Shown: positions 38,291 through 51,923, counted from the stretch's first letter. The stretch: 64,000 nt of DNA from Streptococcus infantis SPAR10 (GCF_000279535.1 NZ_ALCH01000004.1:565501-629500), one strand, 5' to 3'. Translations and numbers: made by a program. Notes: generated by a model from the sequence alone, not told the origin.

Positions 38291-39509
38291 CTTTGTAGGA
38301 TACGATACCAATGATAGTATCAACTGCACGTTCCATGGTTTGAAGGCTAACGTATTCAAAACGGCCGTGCATATTTTCGCCACCAGCGAAAATATTTGGC
38401 GTCGGAATTCCCATAAAGGAAATCTTAGAACCATCTGTTCCACCACGGATTGGTTCGATGATAGGTGTGATACCAAGGCCCTCCATAACCGCTTTCGCAA
38501 TGGTTACTGGTGTCATATCCTTTTCGATAACTTCCTTCATGTTGTAGTACTGGTCAGTTAATGTTAAAGTAACACGATTGCTACCCAGTTCTTGGTTCAT
38601 CTTATCAGCGATAGCTTGCATAGCAGCTTTACGCGCTTCAAAGTTTTCTTTTTCGAAATCACGAATGATATAGCTAGCACGCGCTTCCTCAACACTACCA
38701 GATACATCCATGAGGTGGTAGAAACCTTGATAGCCCTCAGTCAATTCTGGGCGGTCACCAGCTGGGAGTTGATTGTGGAAGTCAATCGCTAATTGAAGGG
38801 CGTTAACCATTTGTCCTTTAGCTGTTCCTGGGTGAACATTACGACCTTGGAAGTGAAGTTCTGCACCTGCAGCAGAGAAGGTTTCGTATTGAAGTTCACC
38901 AAGAGGTCCACCGTCAACTGTATAAGCAAAGTCAACATTGAAATCCTCTGCATCAAATTTATTGGCACCAACACCGATTTCTTCATCAGGTCCAAAGCCG
39001 ACACGAATTTCGCAGTGCTTAATTTCAGGATGAGCAGTCAAGTATTCGATGGCTGTCATGATTTCGGCGATACCTGATTTGTCGTCAGCACCGAGAAGAG
39101 TTGTCCCGTCTGTAGTAATTAAAGTTTGACCAGGGTATTTTTCAAGACTCTTGAAATCAGCTGGATCGAGCTTGAAACCAGATTCACCAAGCTCGATAAG
39201 GTCACCGTCGTAATTTTCAACTACTTGTGGATTGATACCTTCAGCATTAAAATCAGCTGTATCCATGTGGGAGATAAAACCAATCTTGCGAGTTAAACTT
39301 GGATCGTTAGCTGGAAGTGTACCGACAGCAAAACCATTTGGCAAATAATAGACATTTTGCAAACCGACACGCTTCATCTCTGGGATGAGAACATTAGTGG
39401 CAAAGTCTACTTGACTTTGAGTACTTGGTGTAGTAGTTGAATGTTCGTCAGAACGTGTATTGACTTTGACATAAGTCAAAAAACGCTCCAACAATGTTGG
39501 ATATTTCAT
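38286..39509 (-). CDS. pepT: Peptidase T (tripeptidase)
   Basis: An M20 zinc aminopeptidase releasing the N-terminal residue of tripeptides. The 407 residues have the metal motifs SHMDTAD, GADDKSG and [10 protein letters not shown], and the late [10 protein letters not shown] and HGRFEYVS. It is transcribed convergently to pht, with a TGA-TACAAT promoter at 39540-39548 (minus). Confidence 0.96.
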   Translation of the reverse strand: MKYPTLLERFLTYVKVNTRSDEHSTTTPSTQSQVDFATNVLIPEMKRVGLQNVYYLPNGFAVGTLPANDPSLTRKIGFISHMDTADFNAEGINPQVVENYDGDLIELGESGFKLDPADFKSLEKYPGQTLITTDGTTLLGADDKSGIAEIMTAIEYLTAHPEIKHCEIRVGFGPDEEIGVGANKFDAEDFNVDFAYTVDGGPLGELQYETFSAAGAELHFQGRNVHPGTAKGQMVNALQLAIDFHNQLPAGDRPELTEGYQGFYHLMDVSGSVEEARASYIIRDFEKENFEARKAAMQAIADKMNQELGSNRVTLTLTDQYYNMKEVIEKDMTPVTIAKAVMEGLGITPIIEPIRGGTDGSKISFMGIPTPNIFAGGENMHGRFEYVSLQTMERAVDTIIGIVSYKD

Positions 39510-39625
39510 CGTAACTCTTTTTTTCCTTCTTTTAAAACCATTGTATCATAGAAAGAAGAGAAAAACAAAAGTCAAAAGGAAGATAAAATCCTTATGTTAG
39601 CGTTTACTAATGGCTTCTTTAATGA

Positions 39626-39631
39626 TACAAT
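39626..39631 (+). promoter_or_regulatory. hemH extended -10
   Basis: TGA-TACAAT (-10 at 39626-39631), about 32 bp before the hemH start. Confidence 0.6.
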
Positions 39632-39663
39632 AAGAAAGATAAAAATATCACAAGGATGCAGAG

Positions 39664-40758
39664 ATGAAAAGAGCAATTTTAATGATGACATTTGGTTCAC
39701 CAGAAGAGATTACCTTTGAAGGAGTAGCCGACTTTTTTACCAACATTCGTCGAGGAGTTAGACCTCAAGACCACGAAATTCAAACCCTTTATGATAATTA
39801 TGTTCGAATTGGAGGAACTCCACTTCAAAAAATTACCCGTGAAGAAGTTGCCTTGGTAGAAGCTAGGTTAGGTAATGAATATAGTGTCTATTTTGCCAAT
39901 AAATTTTCAACCCCTTTTATTCCAGATATAATTCGGCAAATGGAACTAGATGGAATTGAAAAGTGTATTTGCTTAATTTTGGAGCCACACTATTCCTTTT
40001 ACTCTGTCATGGGGTACGAAAAGTTTCTGGAAAGCAAACAAATTCAGTTTTTAGTTATTAAGGACTGGTATCAAGAAGAAGCACTATTAAACTATTGGAC
40101 AGCTGAAATTGCTAAAATTTTAAAAGAAAAGGTGAAACAGGATAGCTTTAAAGTCATCTTTTCTGCCCACAGTGTACCCATTTTTGCCTTGGATTTTGGT
40201 GATCCCTATATCGACCAGATTTTCGAAAATAGCAAGTTAATTGCTGAGAAATTAGGCTTGAAACCAGATCAATATACCAACACTTGGCAGAGCGAAAGTG
40301 ATATTGGTATTCCTTGGATTAAACCAGATGTATTGGAGTATCTTAGAGAACAGGAAGAACATCCAGAGCATTATATTTTTGTGCCTATTAGTTTTATCAG
40401 TGAGCATATTGAAGTCTTGTTTGACAACGATGTGGAATGTCATGACTTGTGTCAGGAATTGGAGGTGAACTACTATCGTCCACCAATGCCAAATACAGAT
40501 TCTCGTTTTATTGATGCCTTGGTCAATATTATCCGAGCTAATGAACATAAAGAATTTAGAGAATTCCTCCCAGAAGAAGAAACCTTTGATGAATTAGTCC
40601 CTTCGGAGGAAACTAAGAATATTTTAGATGAATCACAAGACTTACAAATGCCAGAATTTGTAAAAAAATTAATTGAGAAAAAAGGTCGTGAAAATGTCAA
40701 GATGCCTTATTTAATCAAAAAAATGCTTGAAAAAGCTGGCAAATTACCTAAAGACTAA
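39664..40758 (+). CDS. hemH: Ferrochelatase (HemH/CpfC)
   Basis: Inserts iron into a porphyrin. The 364-residue protein has the catalytic His in FSAHSVP and the conserved Glu in FISEHIEVL; the C-terminal 60 or so residues are an extra helical tail. No other heme biosynthesis gene lies in the window, and streptococci generally lack the pathway, so its role (imported porphyrin, or removal of iron) is unclear. The same pepT-hemH order occurs in pneumococcus. Confidence 0.93.
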   Translation: MKRAILMMTFGSPEEITFEGVADFFTNIRRGVRPQDHEIQTLYDNYVRIGGTPLQKITREEVALVEARLGNEYSVYFANKFSTPFIPDIIRQMELDGIEKCICLILEPHYSFYSVMGYEKFLESKQIQFLVIKDWYQEEALLNYWTAEIAKILKEKVKQDSFKVIFSAHSVPIFALDFGDPYIDQIFENSKLIAEKLGLKPDQYTNTWQSESDIGIPWIKPDVLEYLREQEEHPEHYIFVPISFISEHIEVLFDNDVECHDLCQELEVNYYRPPMPNTDSRFIDALVNIIRANEHKEFREFLPEEETFDELVPSEETKNILDESQDLQMPEFVKKLIEKKGRENVKMPYLIKKMLEKAGKLPKD

Positions 40759-40781
40759 GTGAAAATAGAAAAGAACTGGTA

Positions 40782-40889
40782 ATACTCTTCGAAAATCAAA
40801 TTCAAACTGCGTCAACGTCGCCTTGGCGTACTCAAGTACAGCCTGCGGCTAGTTTCCTAGTTTGCTCTTTGATTTTAATTGAGTATAAG
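40782..40889. repeat. BOX-type repeat element (A and C parts)
   Basis: The segment starts ATACTCTTCGAAAATC and contains CGTCAACGTCGCCTTGGCGT, a variant of the boxA core used for BOX-PCR. It then has the boxC-like CTGCGGCTAGTTTCCTAG and ends TTTGATTTTAATTGAGTAT. The ends form an imperfect inverted repeat and no boxB is present. BOX elements are small mobile repeats of the pneumococcus/mitis group. Confidence 0.78.
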
Positions 40890-41152
40890 GTTTGTTTCAG
40901 ATTTCTGCTAAGGCAGGATATAACTAAGAAGGTGAAAGAAAAGGCGGTGGAACAGAAATCGATAGACAAAGTCTTGATTTCGTAGTCTCAGCCCCGCGAG
41001 GATGATTAGGAGCTTTTTGGAGTCTAAAAGACGAACAAAAAGTTCAATCAGCTACCGCGTCAAATTATGATTGATAATAAAAAGTGAGGTCGGGATCTTT
41101 TTGTCCCAACCTCTTTTTAGGTGACTAGCATTTTTTTGACCTAGTTTTTATG
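40890..41152. other. Non-coding stretch with terminator, hemH to mnmE
   Basis: About 260 bp without a supported reading frame. It includes AAGGCGGTGGAACAGAAATC and a later AAAGACGAACAAAAAG region that look like decayed repeat DNA, and ends with the terminator at 41083-41119. Confidence 0.55.
41083..41119. terminator. Bidirectional terminator, hemH region / mnmE
   Basis: GAGGTCGGGA with TCCCAACCTC form a 10-bp stem (one mismatch), loop TCTTTTTG, flanked by A and T tracts. Confidence 0.8.
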
Positions 41153-42526
41153 TTATTTACCCAGACAAAATTGGCTAAACAACTGGGTAATCAGCTCATC
41201 TGGCGCAGCATCACCAGTTATCTCGCCAAGAATTTCCCAGGTACGTGTTAAATCAACTTGAAGCAAATCAACTGGCATTCCTAGTTCGAGGCCTTCGTTA
41301 ACAGCTTGTAGGCTTTCAACTGCCTTTTCAATTAATGAAATATGACGGGCGTTGGATAGATAGGTAGCATCTTGTTCGACCAAGCCAGCATTTTCAAAGA
41401 AGAGGTTATTGATGCGTTCTTCAATCTTATCAATGTTTTGATTTTTGAGGACTGAAATACGAATGATATCATCTGGAAGTTCAGAAGTTTCAATCGCTTC
41501 TGGCAGGTCAGTCTTGTTGAGAAGAATGATTCGATTAGTATCTTGACTAATTTCAAGAAGTTGTCGGTCTTGGGCAGTTAGAGGTTCGCTAGCGTTTAGG
41601 ACTAGTAGTACCAAGTCAGCTTCCTTGAGGGCTTTTTTGGAGCGTTCAACCCCGATCTGTTCCACGACATCATCCGTTTCACGAATACCTGCAGTATCAA
41701 TCAACTTCAGTGGAACACCGTTGATATTGACGTATTCTTCGATGACGTCTCGAGTAGTCCCTGCAATATCCGTTACAATGGCTTTATCTTCGCGCAGGAG
41801 GTTATTAAGTAGACTTGACTTCCCAACGTTGGGACGACCAATGATGGCTGTTGCAATTCCTTCGCGGAGGATTTTACCTCGGCGTGCAGTTTTTAGGAGA
41901 TTGGTCAAGAGTTGTTCAAACTCCATAGTTTTTTCGCGGACAACAGCAGTAGTGGCTTCTTCCACATCGTCATACTCAGGGTAATCGATATTCACCTCAA
42001 CCTGAGCCAAGGTATTGAGAATTTCCTGACGAGTATTGTTAATGAGGTCAGATAGGGATCCATCAAGTTGTTTGACTGCTATATTCATAGCCTTGTCAGT
42101 CTTAGCACGGATGATATCCATCACTGCCTCAGCCTGAGTCAAGTCTACACGACCATTGAGGAAGGCACGCTTGGTAAATTCTCCAGGTTCTGCCATGCGA
42201 GCCCCTTCACGGATAGCCAATTGCAGGATTTCATTGGTCACGGCAATCCCTCCGTGGGTGTTGATCTCGATAATATCCTCGCGAGTAAAGGTCTTCGGAG
42301 ACTTCATAGCCCCAACCATGACCTCGTCCATAACCTTACCAGTCAAAGGGTCAATAATGTGGCCGTAGTTCAGTGTGTGGCTAGCAACTTTGCTCAAGTC
42401 TTTGCCTTTAAAAATTTTTTGTGCAATGGCAAAGCTATCCGTTCCGCTTAGGCGAACAATCCCAATCGCCCCTTCACCAAGCGGTGTCGAGATTGCTGCA
42501 ATGGTATCAAATTCACGTGTAATCAT
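41153..42526 (-). CDS. mnmE: tRNA modification GTPase MnmE
   Basis: With MnmG it adds carboxymethylaminomethyl groups to wobble uridines. I start at 42526 ([13 protein letters not shown]), which follows AAAAGGAAATGAA; an in-frame ATG 6 codons upstream is less likely. The 457 residues have an N-terminal folate-binding domain ([15 protein letters not shown]), G1 [10 protein letters not shown]3 DTAGI, G4 NKTD and the C-terminal FCLGK with the catalytic Cys. Confidence 0.96.
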   Translation of the reverse strand: MITREFDTIAAISTPLGEGAIGIVRLSGTDSFAIAQKIFKGKDLSKVASHTLNYGHIIDPLTGKVMDEVMVGAMKSPKTFTREDIIEINTHGGIAVTNEILQLAIREGARMAEPGEFTKRAFLNGRVDLTQAEAVMDIIRAKTDKAMNIAVKQLDGSLSDLINNTRQEILNTLAQVEVNIDYPEYDDVEEATTAVVREKTMEFEQLLTNLLKTARRGKILREGIATAIIGRPNVGKSSLLNNLLREDKAIVTDIAGTTRDVIEEYVNINGVPLKLIDTAGIRETDDVVEQIGVERSKKALKEADLVLLVLNASEPLTAQDRQLLEISQDTNRIILLNKTDLPEAIETSELPDDIIRISVLKNQNIDKIEERINNLFFENAGLVEQDATYLSNARHISLIEKAVESLQAVNEGLELGMPVDLLQVDLTRTWEILGEITGDAAPDELITQLFSQFCLGK

Positions 42527-42611
42527 TTCATTTCCTTTTAACAATTTATATACAAATATCTCTTAAAATTGTAACAAAATAAAGTTTTTTATTCAACGAA
42601 TGCCACTTATA

Positions 42612-42643
42612 AAGAAAAGCCTAAGCAGATTGCTTAAGCTTTA
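42612..42643 (-). terminator. Terminator of the tautomerase gene
   Basis: On the minus strand AAAGCTTAAGCA/TGCTTAGGCTTT with loop ATC and a T-rich tail. Confidence 0.8.
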
Positions 42644-42823
42644 CTTAGTGCGCATTTCCCCTTGCGGGAAGTAAGTTCCTTCAGGCATATCGTTGATGAT
42701 GACATGAACAGCAGATTGAGGTGCACCAGTGTTACGAACCACAGCTTCAGTTACTTCCTTAGCTAAGGCTTTCTTTTGCTCGAGCGTGCGTCCTTCAAAT
42801 AAATCGATGCGTACAAATGGCAT
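42641..42823 (-). CDS. 4-oxalocrotonate tautomerase family protein
   Basis: A 60-residue protein MPFVRIDLFEGRT..., the size of 4-OT tautomerases, in which Pro1 (after Met removal) is the catalytic base. The conserved Arg residues (R5, R12) are present. The start is set by the need for Met-Pro; the frame is open 5 codons further upstream. The true substrate in streptococci is unknown. Confidence 0.9.
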   Translation of the reverse strand: MPFVRIDLFEGRTLEQKKALAKEVTEAVVRNTGAPQSAVHVIINDMPEGTYFPQGEMRTK

Positions 42824-42898
42824 AATAGCTTCCTCCACTAGTTTTTGATTTCTTCTATTTTACCACATTTTGCCGTTTAAAGCTTTTGGAAAATATGA

Positions 42899-42904
42899 TA
42901 TACT
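42899..42904 (+). promoter_or_regulatory. Promoter of the tdk-prfA operon
   Basis: TGA-TATACT with -10 at 42899-42904. Confidence 0.7.
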
Positions 42905-42945
42905 AGAATGTAGCAGAAAATTAGAAATGGACGTGAAATAGAAAC

Positions 42946-43530
42946 ATGGCACAGTTGTATTATCGTTATGGGACCATGAATTCAGGAAAGACCATCGAGA
43001 TTCTCAAGGTAGCCTATAACTATGAGGAGCAAGGAAAGGGAGTTGTTATCATGACTTCGGCTCTGGATACAAGAGACGGTATAGGCTATGTGTCGAGTCG
43101 GATTGGCATGAAGCGACCAGCAGTTGCTATCGATGATACTACGGATATTTTTGGGTTTATTCGAGATTTACCTGAAAAGCCCTACTGTGTTTTGGTCGAT
43201 GAAGCCCAGTTTTTGAAACGTCATCATGTTTACGACCTAGCGCGTGTTGTCGATGAGTTAGACATACCTGTTATGGCCTTTGGTTTGAAGAATGACTTTC
43301 GCAATGAGCTGTTCGAAGGATCTAAACATCTATTATTATTAGCAGATAAAATTGATGAGATCAAAACCATTTGTCAGTATTGTAAGAAAAAAGCGACCAT
43401 GGTGTTGCGTACGCAGGACGGACTGCCTGTTTATGATGGTGAACAAATCCAGATAGGTGGGAATGAAACCTATATCTCGGTTTGCCGTAAACATTATTTT
43501 GCCCCTGAAATCAATAAGGAGAATCAATAA
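42946..43530 (+). CDS. tdk: Thymidine kinase
   Basis: Phosphorylates thymidine in the salvage pathway. The 194 residues have the P-loop GTMNSGKT (9-16), catalytic DEAQF and the zinc site CQYC...CRKH. First gene of a tightly packed series running to pmp23. Confidence 0.95.
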   Translation: MAQLYYRYGTMNSGKTIEILKVAYNYEEQGKGVVIMTSALDTRDGIGYVSSRIGMKRPAVAIDDTTDIFGFIRDLPEKPYCVLVDEAQFLKRHHVYDLARVVDELDIPVMAFGLKNDFRNELFEGSKHLLLLADKIDEIKTICQYCKKKATMVLRTQDGLPVYDGEQIQIGGNETYISVCRKHYFAPEINKENQ

Positions 43531-43532
43531 GA

Positions 43533-44611
<1,079 letters not shown>

Positions 44612-44612
<1 letters not shown>

Positions 44613-45448
44613 TGAAATTAGCTCAAATTTTTAAAGATTTTGAGGAAAAGTTAATAGTACAAGGAGAGGAAGCAGAAAGCCTCTCCTTTGTCTATCGTAG
44701 CCTAAAAAATCTATCTTTTACAGACTTCGTCTTTGCCCTCCAGCAAGAAGTAACAGAGGAAGAGAAGCAATTTGTGGAAGAAATTTTCAAGAAATTAGCA
44801 GCACATATTCCTGCCCAGTACATTATCGGTCATGCAGAATTTTTTGGGATGCAGTTAAAGGTTGATGAGCGGGTCTTGATTCCTCGCCCAGAGACAGAAG
44901 AGTTGGTAGAGCTCATCCTAGCCGAGAATCTAAAGGACAATCTAAAAGTTCTAGATATCGGAACAGGAAGCGGTGCAATAGCCCTTGTTTTAGCTAAAAA
45001 TAGGCCAGATTGGTCGGTTACGGCAGCGGATATTTCACAGGATGCATTAGAGCTTGCAACAGAGAATGCTAACGTTCAAAATCTAAATCTCTCTTTTATC
45101 AAATCTGACTGTTTCTCTAAAATTTCTTCAAAATATGATATAATTGTATCCAATCCACCATACATTTCTCGTGAAGATCAAGAAGAAGTTGGCTTGAATG
45201 TTTTGCATTCAGAACCACATTTGGCACTTTTTGCTGACGAGGATGGCCTAGCTATCTACCGTAGAATCGCGGAAGACTCCAAGGACTATCTAAATGATGG
45301 TGGTAAGATTTATCTTGAAATTGGCTACAAACAAGGTCAAAGTGTGCCCGCTCTCTTTATGGAAAATCTTCCAGAGAAACGAGTTCGAACGCTCAAAGAC
45401 CAATTTGGCCAAGATAGGATGGTAGTCATTGATGATGGAGAAAATTAA
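44612..45448 (+). CDS. prmC: Release factor glutamine methyltransferase PrmC
   Basis: Methylates the GGQ glutamine of RF1 and RF2. The 278 residues show the SAM-binding LDIGTGSGAIALVLA and the NPPY motif (VSNPPYIS). Start and stop overlap the neighbours prfA and sua5. Confidence 0.96.
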
Positions 45449-46034
45449 GCAAGAGTTGGAAAAAGGTGGAGCTGTTGTTTTGCCAACGGAGACAGTTTAT
45501 GGCCTCTTTGCAAAAGCATTGGATGAAAAGGCTGTTGACTACGTTTATCAGCTCAAACGTCGCCCTAGAGATAAGGCTCTCAATCTCAATGTTGCTAGTT
45601 TAGATGATATCTTGAACTTTTCAAAGAATCAGCCACCTTATTTACAAAAACTTGTTGATGGTTTTCTTCCTGGTCCATTGACCATTATCTTAGAAGCTAA
45701 TGACAAGGTCCCTTACTGGGTCAATTCAGACTTAACGACTGTTGGATTTCGCATGCCAAGTCATCCTGTTACACTAGAATTGATTCGTGAGTTTGGTCCC
45801 TTAATCGGCCCATCTGCAAATATCTCGGGTCAAGCTAGTGGTGCTAGCTTTAAAAAAATTTTAAAAGACTTCGGACAAGAGGTTCTTGGGATAGAAGATG
45901 ATGCTTTTTTGACAGGTCAAGATTCGACTATTTTAGATTTGACTGCTTGTAAGGCAAGAATTCTACGCCAAGGTTCGATAACTCGAGAAGATATTCTTGC
46001 CAAGATACCTGAAATTCCTTTTGAGGAGGTATGA
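45432..46034 (+). CDS. L-threonylcarbamoyladenylate synthase (Sua5/YwlC/TsaC family)
   Basis: First step of t6A tRNA modification. The 200-residue SUA5 domain has LPTETVYGLFAKA, KRRPRDKALNL and SANISGQASG. I choose the ATG at 45432 (the next codon is also ATG), with AGGATGG upstream; it overlaps the end of prmC by 17 bases. Confidence 0.93.
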   Translation: MMEKIKQELEKGGAVVLPTETVYGLFAKALDEKAVDYVYQLKRRPRDKALNLNVASLDDILNFSKNQPPYLQKLVDGFLPGPLTIILEANDKVPYWVNSDLTTVGFRMPSHPVTLELIREFGPLIGPSANISGQASGASFKKILKDFGQEVLGIEDDAFLTGQDSTILDLTACKARILRQGSITREDILAKIPEIPFEEV

Positions 46035-46035
46035 C

Positions 46036-46482
46036 ATGCTACGTGCTTTGAAAGCAACAGATGTTGCATCGATTTATGAGATTAACAAAGATGCTTTAGG
46101 TTATGATTTTAGTCCTGAGGAAACGGCTAGTCAACTAGCAAAATTATCCCAAGACTCACATCATTTCCTACTGGGGTTTGAGGAACCGACCAGCCATGAC
46201 TTACTTGGGTATGTACATGCTGAGGTTTATGAATCCCTTTATTCTAATGCCGGTTTTAATATTTTGGCTTTAGCAGTGGTACCCCAGATGCAAGGTAAGG
46301 GCATCGGGAAAATTTTGCTCCATGGATTAGAACAAGAAGCAAAAAGACGGGGTTATGAGTTTATTCGATTAAACTCTGCAGACCATCGTCTTGGTGCTCA
46401 TGCATTTTATGAAAGAGTGGGTTATACTTGCGATAAAGTGCAGAAACGATTTATTAAGTTAATTAAAGGAGAAAAACTATGA
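46036..46482 (+). CDS. GNAT family acetyltransferase
   Basis: The ATG at 46036 follows GAGGAGG. The 148-residue GNAT has the acetyl-CoA loop [13 protein letters not shown] and a C-terminal AFYERVGY. RimI-like N-terminal acetylation is possible from its place in a translation-related operon, but the substrate is not shown. It overlaps glyA by 4 bases (ATGA). Confidence 0.88.
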   Translation: MLRALKATDVASIYEINKDALGYDFSPEETASQLAKLSQDSHHFLLGFEEPTSHDLLGYVHAEVYESLYSNAGFNILALAVVPQMQGKGIGKILLHGLEQEAKRRGYEFIRLNSADHRLGAHAFYERVGYTCDKVQKRFIKLIKGEKL

Positions 46483-47735
46483 TTTTTGACAAAGAAGATT
46501 TTAAAGCTTATGATGCTGATCTTTGGAATGCTATTGCCAAAGAAGAGGAACGCCAACAAAATAATATTGAATTAATCGCTTCAGAGAACGTTGTATCTAA
46601 GGCTGTTATGGCTGCTCAAGGGTCAATCTTAACCAATAAATATGCTGAGGGATATCCTGGACGTCGTTACTATGGTGGTACTGATGTAGTGGATGTTATC
46701 GAAAGTCTAGCTATTGAACGTGCGAAAGAAATCTTTGGTGCTAAATTTGCCAATGTCCAACCTCACTCAGGAAGTCAAGCTAACTGTGCAGCATACATGG
46801 CCTTGATCGAACCAGGTGATACGGTTATGGGGATGGATTTAGCTGCGGGTGGGCACTTGACTCACGGAGCTCCTGTCAGCTTCTCAGGCCAAACCTATAA
46901 CTTTGTTTCATATAGCGTTGATCCGGAGACAGAGCTATTGGACTTTGACGCCATCTTGAAACAAGCTCAAGAAGTTCAACCAAAACTTATCGTAGCTGGT
47001 GCCTCAGCCTATTCTCACATTATTGATTTCTCAAAATTCCGTGAAATTGCGGATGCTGTGGGCGCAAAACTCATGGTCGATATGGCTCACATTGCTGGCT
47101 TGGTTGCAGCCGGTCTTCATCCAAATCCAGTTCCATACGCACATATCACAACGACAACAACTCACAAAACTCTTCGTGGACCACGTGGTGGGTTGATTTT
47201 GACTAACGACGAAGACCTTGCTAAGAAAATTAATTCCGCTATTTTCCCAGGTATCCAAGGTGGACCACTAGAGCATGTTGTTGCTGCTAAGGCTGTAGCC
47301 TTTAAAGAAGTTTTGGATCCAGCCTTCAAGGAATATGCTGCTAATGTCATCAAGAACAGCAAGGCTATGGCTGAAGTATTCCTGCAAGATCCTAATTTCC
47401 GCATTATCTCTGGTGGTACTGAAAACCACCTCTTCTTAGTGGATGTCACAAAGGTTATAGAAAGTGGAAAAGTAGCCCAAAACTTATTGGATGAGGTCAA
47501 CATTACCCTTAATAAAAACTCAATCCCTTACGAAACATTGTCACCATTCAAGACAAGTGGTATTCGTATCGGAGCGGCAGCAATTACTGCTCGTGGTTTT
47601 GGTGAAAAAGAAAGCCGTCAAGTTGCTGAACTTATTATTAAAGCCCTTAAGAATGCAGAAAACGAAGCTGTCTTAGAAGAAGTGAGAAGTGCAGTCAAAT
47701 CCTTGACAGATGCCTTCCCATTATATGAGGACTAA
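46479..47735 (+). CDS. glyA: Serine hydroxymethyltransferase
   Basis: Converts serine to glycine and supplies one-carbon units. The 418 residues have the PLP lysine in [14 protein letters not shown], with [12 protein letters not shown] and [13 protein letters not shown] at the N-terminus. The ATGA overlap with the GNAT gene implies coupled translation. Confidence 0.97.
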   Translation: MIFDKEDFKAYDADLWNAIAKEEERQQNNIELIASENVVSKAVMAAQGSILTNKYAEGYPGRRYYGGTDVVDVIESLAIERAKEIFGAKFANVQPHSGSQANCAAYMALIEPGDTVMGMDLAAGGHLTHGAPVSFSGQTYNFVSYSVDPETELLDFDAILKQAQEVQPKLIVAGASAYSHIIDFSKFREIADAVGAKLMVDMAHIAGLVAAGLHPNPVPYAHITTTTTHKTLRGPRGGLILTNDEDLAKKINSAIFPGIQGGPLEHVVAAKAVAFKEVLDPAFKEYAANVIKNSKAMAEVFLQDPNFRIISGGTENHLFLVDVTKVIESGKVAQNLLDEVNITLNKNSIPYETLSPFKTSGIRIGAAAITARGFGEKESRQVAELIIKALKNAENEAVLEEVRSAVKSLTDAFPLYED

Positions 47736-47741
47736 TATTTT

Positions 47742-48716
47742 ATGGATATTTATATTAAGAAAGCCATTATCCATCAGTTCAGCCCTGATGACACAGAGTT
47801 GTTCTTGGCGGATAAGTTTCTCAATATCACTCCTAAAATCGAGGAATACTTGCGTAAAAAAGTGGAGCGTGTGTATTCGGATGATGCCAAAACTGGTATT
47901 TTTGAAGAGGATAATCCTTTTTTCAATCACATCAAAGAAGATTTAATGGAAACATCTGTTACAATTGCTAATCTCTGGAAAGAGGAATTCTCTGTATCTG
48001 AAAACCAAAGGACAAATGACTTGGTTTTTGTCCAGTTTTCAAAAGAGGGAGTAGACCACTTTGCCTTTCTACGAATTGCATTGCGTGAAACCTTGACACA
48101 CTTGGGTGGCGAGGTTGACAATCCAATCAAACTGACTCAGAATAACTTACCTGGATTTGGAACTGGAGCAGATGAAGCACTAGTTGTTAATCTTCAAAGT
48201 CGCAAGTATCACTTGATTGAAAAACGCATCAAGTATAATGGAGCCTTTTTAAACTATTTTTCTGAGAATCTTATCCAAGCACAACCAAAGATTTCACCAA
48301 AGAAATCCATTAAGGAACTAGAAAAAACGGCTCAAAAGATTGCCGAAACCTTTAACACAGATGATTTTCAATTTCAATCCAAGGTAAAATCAGCAATTTT
48401 CAATAATCTTGAAGAGAATAATGAGCTCTCTCCAGAAAAATTAGCCAATGATCTTTTTGACAATAATCTTACTGCTCGACTTAGCTTCATTGACCAGGTT
48501 AAAGAAGCAGTACCAGAGCCAGTACAGTTTGATGAGATTGATGCCAGTCGTCAGTTAAAGAGATTTGAGAATCAGAAACTTTCCTTGTCAAATGGAATTG
48601 AACTCATCGTACCAAACAATGTCTATCAAGATGCGGAATCAGTTGAGTTCATTCAAAACGATAATGGAACCTATTCTATCTTAATCAAAAACATCGAGGA
48701 TATACAAAATAAATAA
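47742..48716 (+). CDS. 37-kDa nucleoid-associated protein (NdpA/YejK family)
   Basis: A 324-residue protein starting [29 protein letters not shown], typical of the NdpA/YejK family of nucleoid-associated proteins. It is also found next to glyA in pneumococcus. It has no signal peptide. Function in Gram-positives is not defined. It overlaps the next gene by one base (TAATG). Confidence 0.87.
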   Translation: MDIYIKKAIIHQFSPDDTELFLADKFLNITPKIEEYLRKKVERVYSDDAKTGIFEEDNPFFNHIKEDLMETSVTIANLWKEEFSVSENQRTNDLVFVQFSKEGVDHFAFLRIALRETLTHLGGEVDNPIKLTQNNLPGFGTGADEALVVNLQSRKYHLIEKRIKYNGAFLNYFSENLIQAQPKISPKKSIKELEKTAQKIAETFNTDDFQFQSKVKSAIFNNLEENNELSPEKLANDLFDNNLTARLSFIDQVKEAVPEPVQFDEIDASRQLKRFENQKLSLSNGIELIVPNNVYQDAESVEFIQNDNGTYSILIKNIEDIQNK

Positions 48717-49318
48717 TGTTTAAATTTATACGAAGAATGCTGGTACTAGCAGTCTTCCTTTTCGCTGGATATAAAGCTTATCTGATTCGTCAGGATGTCA
48801 AACAAGTCATGACCTACCAACCCATGGTTCGCGAAATCTTGAATGAAAAAGATACCCCAGCAAACGAAGAGCTTGTGCTCGCCATGATTTATACAGAAAC
48901 TAAGGGTAAAGAAGGGGACGTGATGCAGTCAAGTGAATCTGCTAGTGGCTCTACTGATACCATAAACGATAATGCAAGTAGTATTCGGCAAGGGGTTCAA
49001 ACCTTGACAGAAAATCTCTATCTTGCTCAAGAAAAAGGAGTGGATGTCTGGACAGCCATTCAAGCTTATAACTTTGGACCTGCTTATATCGATTTTATCG
49101 CCCAGAATGGGAAAAAGAATACTCTTGTACTAGCTAAGCAATACTCCAGAGATACAGTTGCGCCTATATTAGGAAATACAACAGGGAAAACCTATCGCTA
49201 CATCAATCCCATTTCTATTTTTCAAGGTGGAGAACTTTATGTGGATGGGGGAAACTATTATTACTCTAGACAGGTTCAGCTGAATCTCTATATTATGAAA
49301 ATTTTTAATCTATTTTAA
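48716..49318 (+). CDS. pmp23: Lysozyme-like cell-wall protein (Pmp23 type)
   Basis: The 200 residues have an N-terminal membrane anchor (about 5-25) and an extracellular lysozyme-like domain with the likely catalytic Glu in AMIYTETKG and the [10 protein letters not shown] and [14 protein letters not shown] segments of the family. It closely resembles the pneumococcal membrane protein Pmp23, implicated in cell-wall structure and division-ring stability. Last gene of the operon. Confidence 0.85.
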   Translation: MFKFIRRMLVLAVFLFAGYKAYLIRQDVKQVMTYQPMVREILNEKDTPANEELVLAMIYTETKGKEGDVMQSSESASGSTDTINDNASSIRQGVQTLTENLYLAQEKGVDVWTAIQAYNFGPAYIDFIAQNGKKNTLVLAKQYSRDTVAPILGNTTGKTYRYINPISIFQGGELYVDGGNYYYSRQVQLNLYIMKIFNLF

Positions 49319-49346
49319 GCATCTAGAATTTCTAGGTGTTTTTATA
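49319..49346 (+). terminator. Terminator after pmp23
   Basis: CATCTAGA/TCTAGGTG stem (with one G-T pair) and TTTTT. Confidence 0.75.
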
Positions 49347-49353
49347 AGTTTTC

Positions 49354-49380
49354 TTTAAGGATACTTTAATATGCTAGAGT
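49354..49380 (+). promoter_or_regulatory. CiaR-type promoter of the DUF1002 gene
   Basis: TTTAAG-N5-TTTAAT (49354-49370) differs from the CiaR consensus at the last base only. It is followed by TGC-TAGAGT (-10 at 49375-49380), in the same geometry as the lic promoter. Confidence 0.72.
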
Positions 49381-49399
49381 AGAAAAGGAGGAACGTCTC

Positions 49400-50374
49400 A
49401 TGCGAAAGAAATTCTTTCTGACTAGCGCTGCAGTACTTTTAGCAGTTGCAACACTGCAAAGCGCCCAGGCAGCTACTGATGTTCAAAAAGTAATTGATGA
49501 AACCTATGTTCAACCTGAGTACGTCTTGGGTTCTTCATTAACGGAAGATCAAAAAAATCAAACACTTAAAAAACTTGGCTATGATGCCTCAAAAGATACT
49601 AAAGATTTGAAGACCATGACACCAGATGTCTACTCAAAAATTATGAATGTCGCAAACGATTCAAGTCTTCAACTTTATTCATCAGCAAAAATTCAAAAAT
49701 TAGGAGAAAAATCTCCACTTGAGGTCAAGATTGAGACACCTGAAAATATCACTAAAGTAACGCAAGATATGTACCGTAATGCGGCTGTTACCTTGGGTGT
49801 GGAGCACGCGCGTATCACCGTTGCGGCACCAATTCCGGTTACTGGTGAAAGTGCCCTAGCAGGTATTTACTATTCCCTTGAGTCAAATGGTGTAAAATTA
49901 CCTCAGGAAAATAAAGACTTGGCTCAGGAAGAGCTCAAGGCCTTGTCAGATATTAACGATGAAAACAAGGACAAATCAGGCTTTGATGCCAATAAACTGA
50001 ACGTAGCCCTTGCTGATATAAAGGCTGCAGTCGCTAAGGCTAAAGAGTCTAAGGGTGAGCTTACAGAAGATGATGTTCGTAAGATTGTCGAAGATACTTT
50101 AAAGAACTATAAACTGGATCAAGTTGTTACAGGCAACCAAGTCAATGTCATCATCAACTTTGCCTTTAATCTTTCAAAGAGCGATATTCTTAACAACGAA
50201 GACTTTACAAAGACTCTTAAAGATTTGAAACAAAGCATTGTTGCTCAAGCAGGTGATAGTTTTAGTAATATCGATCTAAACTTTGATGCCAATAAAGCTA
50301 TTCAAGACGGTGGAAACATCCTCAGCTCAATTTGGCAAGCTATCCTTGATTTCTTCAAGAGTTTTGGTGCTTAG
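49400..50374 (+). CDS. Secreted DUF1002 protein
   Basis: The 324 residues begin with a signal peptide (MRKKFFLTSAAVLLAVATLQSAQA, cleavage near 25) and contain the DUF1002 domain, with the repeated pattern EHARITVAAPIPVTGESALAGIYYS. There is no lipobox or LPXTG, so the protein is likely secreted or envelope-associated. AAAGGAGG gives the start. The CiaR-like promoter suggests control by cell-envelope stress. Function is unknown. Confidence 0.86.
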   Translation: MRKKFFLTSAAVLLAVATLQSAQAATDVQKVIDETYVQPEYVLGSSLTEDQKNQTLKKLGYDASKDTKDLKTMTPDVYSKIMNVANDSSLQLYSSAKIQKLGEKSPLEVKIETPENITKVTQDMYRNAAVTLGVEHARITVAAPIPVTGESALAGIYYSLESNGVKLPQENKDLAQEELKALSDINDENKDKSGFDANKLNVALADIKAAVAKAKESKGELTEDDVRKIVEDTLKNYKLDQVVTGNQVNVIINFAFNLSKSDILNNEDFTKTLKDLKQSIVAQAGDSFSNIDLNFDANKAIQDGGNILSSIWQAILDFFKSFGA

Positions 50375-50386
50375 GTCAATTCATGG

Positions 50387-50392
50387 TATAAT
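50387..50392 (+). promoter_or_regulatory. rlmCD promoter
   Basis: TGG-TATAAT with -10 at 50387-50392. The leader of about 50 nt contains a T-rich hairpin-like stretch (GCCG ... CGGC). Confidence 0.6.
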
Positions 50393-50436
50393 AGATGGTA
50401 ACAGGATTGTTGCCGTCTTTTTTTGTCGGCTTATAG

Positions 50437-51923
<1,487 letters not shown>

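Noticed and set aside
41625..42451. Long plus-strand frames opposite mnmE
   Set aside because: They mirror conserved mnmE codons and have no promoter or Shine-Dalgarno.
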